Assembly (NCBI RefSeq): GCF_000234805.1
Contig: NC_016645.1
Span: forward strand, 1,402,391 to 1,466,390
DNA: 64,000 nt
Direction of reading: 5' to 3'
DNA from: Pyrobaculum ferrireducens
GTDB lineage: Archaea; Thermoproteota; Thermoprotei; Thermoproteales; Thermoproteaceae
Position numbers and translations under genes: made by a program. The stretch's first letter is position 1, and each line of letters begins with the position of its first letter. A model generated the notes under the pieces. The model did no database searches, had not been told where the DNA came from, and was given only the letters and a program-made list of their open reading frames with translations. This document shows positions 62,008 through 64,000 of this stretch, one piece after another.

Positions 62008-62681
62008 TGTGTAGGATATTGCTGTCGGTGGGGGGCCGCCCCTCTAGCTTTTTCAAGTCGTTTATTGAAATCTCCAAGCGAGATAGGACAATGGGCTGGA
62101 GCCACGGCAGTGGCTGGGGGGCGCTCTGGGCCTCTAGAGAGGGGTTTGGGGTGTACAAGTCTCTGAGGCCGATATGGGAAAGCTTCGTGGAGCCGCCGGT
62201 CGGCTACTCGCTTTACCTACTACACAGCAGGCTGGCCTCCGTTGGGAGGGTAGCCTTCGAGAACACCCACCCAATTGTCTACGGCCGCTACGCAATTGCC
62301 CACAACGGCACTCTGGACAAGGAGAGATTTCTAGCTGAGCTGGAGAGGCGCGGAGTGGAGGTCGGCGACGTGGCGGGGGAGACAGACTCCGAAGTTTTAC
62401 TCAAAGCCATTGTTAAAATGGGCGCGGACGAAGACGCGGTGAAGGAGATCGCAGAGGCGGCGAGGCAGTTCATAGACCCCGAGGAGCCCCTCCTAAACTT
62501 CGCCTTTATAGACGGCGGCGGGAAGGCCTACTTCTACACGTACAGGGAAAGCGAACACCCGCACTACGTCCCCGTCTACGCCGAGCTCGGCGACGTGTTT
62601 CTAATCGCCTCAGAGCCACTAGGCGGAGGCGCGGAGTGGAAAACTCTAAAAAACGGCGAGTTGCTAACCCTCACATACTAA
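62007..62681 (+). CDS. Class II glutamine amidotransferase domain protein
   Basis: 224 aa from ATG 62007 (TAATG overlap). The N-terminus MCRILLSVGG places the catalytic Cys second. LLHSRLASVGRV, HPIVYGRYAIAHNGTLDKER and GETDSEVLLKAI are Ntn-glutaminase signatures. No synthetase domain is attached. Translational coupling to the asparagine synthetase points to glutamine hydrolysis feeding that enzyme; the family (YafJ-like) also includes proteins of unknown partner. Confidence 0.82.
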   Translation: MCRILLSVGGRPSSFFKSFIEISKRDRTMGWSHGSGWGALWASREGFGVYKSLRPIWESFVEPPVGYSLYLLHSRLASVGRVAFENTHPIVYGRYAIAHNGTLDKERFLAELERRGVEVGDVAGETDSEVLLKAIVKMGADEDAVKEIAEAARQFIDPEEPLLNFAFIDGGGKAYFYTYRESEHPHYVPVYAELGDVFLIASEPLGGGAEWKTLKNGELLTLTY

Positions 62682-62757
62682 CTAATCAACGGCCGACTCA
62701 TCTCTACAACGCGGAACGGATAAGCAAAAGGGACGACGCCTAATCTCCGTCCAGGCT

Positions 62758-63324
62758 CTAACTGCTATCCCGATGCCCCTTTTCCTCCTCCTTTCTCCTG
62801 GCGAGGGCCACCCATATAGAGGCGTAGATGTGGAGTTTCCACGTCTCCGGGGTCCCGTACTCCAGAATCAGCCGCCTAGCCACATCCCTAAGCCACACAG
62901 CCTCGTCGTATGTAAGCTCCTCCTTCTCGATAAGGGCCTTCAGCCTCTCCACTTCCTCCCTCGTAAGCGGGTTGGCCCCCACCAGCTTCACAACCCGCCA
63001 AAGCTCCCCCCTCGCCAAGTCTGCACTCCTCTTATCAATCACACCCTCCGCGGCTAGGAACTCCACAAAAAACTCTCGATAGCCGGCAAAGCCGTGGAGA
63101 AGACGGTCAAGCCGCCGGTCGATATATCCCTTTAGATCCGCATCTCTTTTACTAACATCTTCAAAACCAAGCCGCATCTCCCGCTCTAGCCTCTCAAATC
63201 TGCTGTCTACATCTCTAAACCTGTTTTCAATTTCCTTAAACTTGGCGCCAAGCCAGTACAATGCCCCGCCCAGCAACCCAATTATAGTCAAGGAAAACCC
63301 AACCACGTAGTAAACCACATCCAC
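62758..63324 (-). CDS. Membrane-anchored coiled-coil protein, family unknown
   Basis: About 188 aa. N-terminal hydrophobic segment (VVGFSLTIIGLLGGALYWLG), a coiled coil with ENRFRDVDSRFERLEREM, and a helical C-terminal domain with VEFLAAEGVIDKRSADLARG and LTYDEAVWLRDVARRLILEY. The N-terminus is close to that of 45515 (GLLGGALYWLG versus GMLGGALYWLG). The open frame runs to 63498, but the TATA box at 63341-63351 fits GTG 63324. No protease gene is adjacent inside the window. Confidence 0.78.
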   Translation of the reverse strand: MDVVYYVVGFSLTIIGLLGGALYWLGAKFKEIENRFRDVDSRFERLEREMRLGFEDVSKRDADLKGYIDRRLDRLLHGFAGYREFFVEFLAAEGVIDKRSADLARGELWRVVKLVGANPLTREEVERLKALIEKEELTYDEAVWLRDVARRLILEYGTPETWKLHIYASIWVALARRKEEEKGHRDSS

Positions 63325-63340
63325 AACCCAACCGCGCCAC

Positions 63341-63351
63341 CCATATATAAG
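63341..63351. promoter_or_regulatory. Near-symmetric TATA box, divergent
   Basis: CATATATAAG reads as a TATA element on both strands. On the minus strand it is 20-25 bp before GTG 63324. On the plus strand the expected start (about 63371) has no standard start codon in the PaRep2b frame, so use on that side is uncertain. Confidence 0.45.
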
Positions 63352-63436
63352 TCTTGACATATCACCAAAAGTTTCAAAAGACACCCTCGGTGCTCCCATC
63401 ACTATTGCGGATATAACGGCGTGTAGATGTGCAGTC

Positions 63437-64000
63437 GTGGAGACTGGCGAGTTGCTAAGCCGCATAGAGACCGCACTCAGCCCGCAACCGCCGCCCACGC
63501 TGGAAGAGGTCTTGGCTGAGATAGGAAGGAGGGGCGTGGTGACAGGAGGGCTGAACAGAGTCCTCCAAGGGTATAAGATATACGTTTCATATGTCGCGGA
63601 GAAAATAGCACAAATGGCGCCGCAACACGAAGATATAGAAAAAGGAGCGGTGATAATGAAGCAATTACTTGATAGGTTAGGGAAGGTGGCGGAAGGCGTA
63701 CTGAAAATGGTAAGAGAGCATATTGATAGTGGAATTACGAAAATTAACGGAGTCGGGGTTTACGAAGCGGGAGGCCACAAGAGCTATTATGTGAAAATAG
63801 GCGGAGTAAAAGGAGAGAAGAATTTTCCAAACCTACTCAGCGGAATGGAACTGGAGCCGTTTCAATTAGGTTGGAGAGCGTCTGACGAGAGCAGGGTTGG
63901 GAAATACGCGGCGTTGTACACAACACAACTCTGGCAGTTGTACGCCTGGCTAGCCGTGAGGCCAGGTCGCGTTAAGATCTACGTCCCCCGTCTCAACCTC
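63437..64000 (+). CDS. PaRep2b-like protein, 3' end outside the window
   Basis: An open frame runs to the window end. Recognisable stretches: RRGVVTGGLNRVLQGYKIYV, VKIGGVKGEKNFPNLLSG, LGWRASDE and TTQLWQLYAWLAVRPG, which fit the PaRep2b family of Pyrobaculum repeat proteins as I remember it; function unknown. The frame is open and protein-like further upstream (KVSKDTLGAPITIADITA before 63437), but without ATG/GTG, so the given GTG is only the first standard start. The true 5' end may be damaged or use another codon. Confidence 0.55.
   Translation, partial: METGELLSRIETALSPQPPPTLEEVLAEIGRRGVVTGGLNRVLQGYKIYVSYVAEKIAQMAPQHEDIEKGAVIMKQLLDRLGKVAEGVLKMVREHIDSGITKINGVGVYEAGGHKSYYVKIGGVKGEKNFPNLLSGMELEPFQLGWRASDESRVGKYAALYTTQLWQLYAWLAVRPGRVKIYVPRLNL

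Noticed and set aside
1-64000. CRISPR arrays, tRNA or rRNA genes, insertion sequence ends
   Set aside because: No regularly spaced direct repeats, cloverleaf-like sequence, rRNA-like stretch or transposase frame was found by reading the window.

Overview
The window looks like chromosomal DNA of a hyperthermophilic crenarchaeon of the genus Pyrobaculum or a close relative in the Thermoproteales. Reasons: most transcription units have an A/T-rich TATA-like box about 25 bp before an ATG or GTG, with no ribosome-binding site (leaderless style). Operon genes overlap as ATGA, GTGA or TAATG. There are PaREP1-like and PaRep2b-like proteins, VapBC pairs, an archaeal CcmE with CxxxY, and several mononucleotide runs next to broken reading frames.

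Layout. 0.2-6.3 kb: two AMP-forming acyl-CoA synthetases flank an MFS transporter fused to four CBS repeats. 6.4-9.8 kb: accessory island with two divergent pairs of a retropepsin-like protease gene and a membrane/coiled-coil gene (one coiled-coil copy broken), a PaREP1 gene and a fragment of an acyl-CoA synthetase gene. 10.0-37.0 kb: a large respiratory block. It holds two octaheme NapC/NrfH-like cytochromes, an FeS/FeS/NrfD quinone module, a secreted Lon-like (S16) protease, a tetraheme cytochrome and its two-unit relative with unusual CxCH motifs, a CcmF/C/E/A/B maturation set with a thioredoxin-CcdA fusion, HemA, two related putative regulators, a three-gene molybdopterin oxidoreductase, and SQR with DUF1641. 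Five promoters in this block share the layout TGTACA, 14 bp, TATA. 37.0-45.2 kb: toxin-antitoxin remnant, SDR, acyl-CoA dehydrogenase, CoA-transferase, polyferredoxin, TusA-like protein, a broken asparagine-synthetase-like gene, a frameshifted nucleotidyltransferase and a CBS protein. 45.5-51.3 kb: a coiled-coil/retropepsin pair carrying a G12 tract, two VapBC pairs, a frameshifted thiC and decayed LivH/LivM permease genes. 51.3-64 kb: PdxST, beta-carbonic anhydrase, wHTH and PaREP1-like proteins, glutamate synthase and glutamine synthetase, an archaeal asparagine synthetase (AsnRS-like) overlapping a class II glutaminase, another coiled-coil gene and the start of a PaRep2b-like gene.

How it fits together. 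The 10-37 kb block reads as a quinol-to-outside electron route with its own heme and cytochrome assembly and a shared operator: quinone module, octaheme cytochromes, then possible extracellular cytochrome polymer, next to an anaerobic oxyanion/sulfur respiratory enzyme and SQR. The 54.8-62.7 kb block is a nitrogen assimilation cluster (GltB, GlnA, asparagine synthesis). The paralogous coiled-coil/retropepsin modules at 6.4-9.8 and 45.5-46.5 kb are the best candidate for an undescribed accessory system. All functional calls are from reading the sequence; no database search was run.
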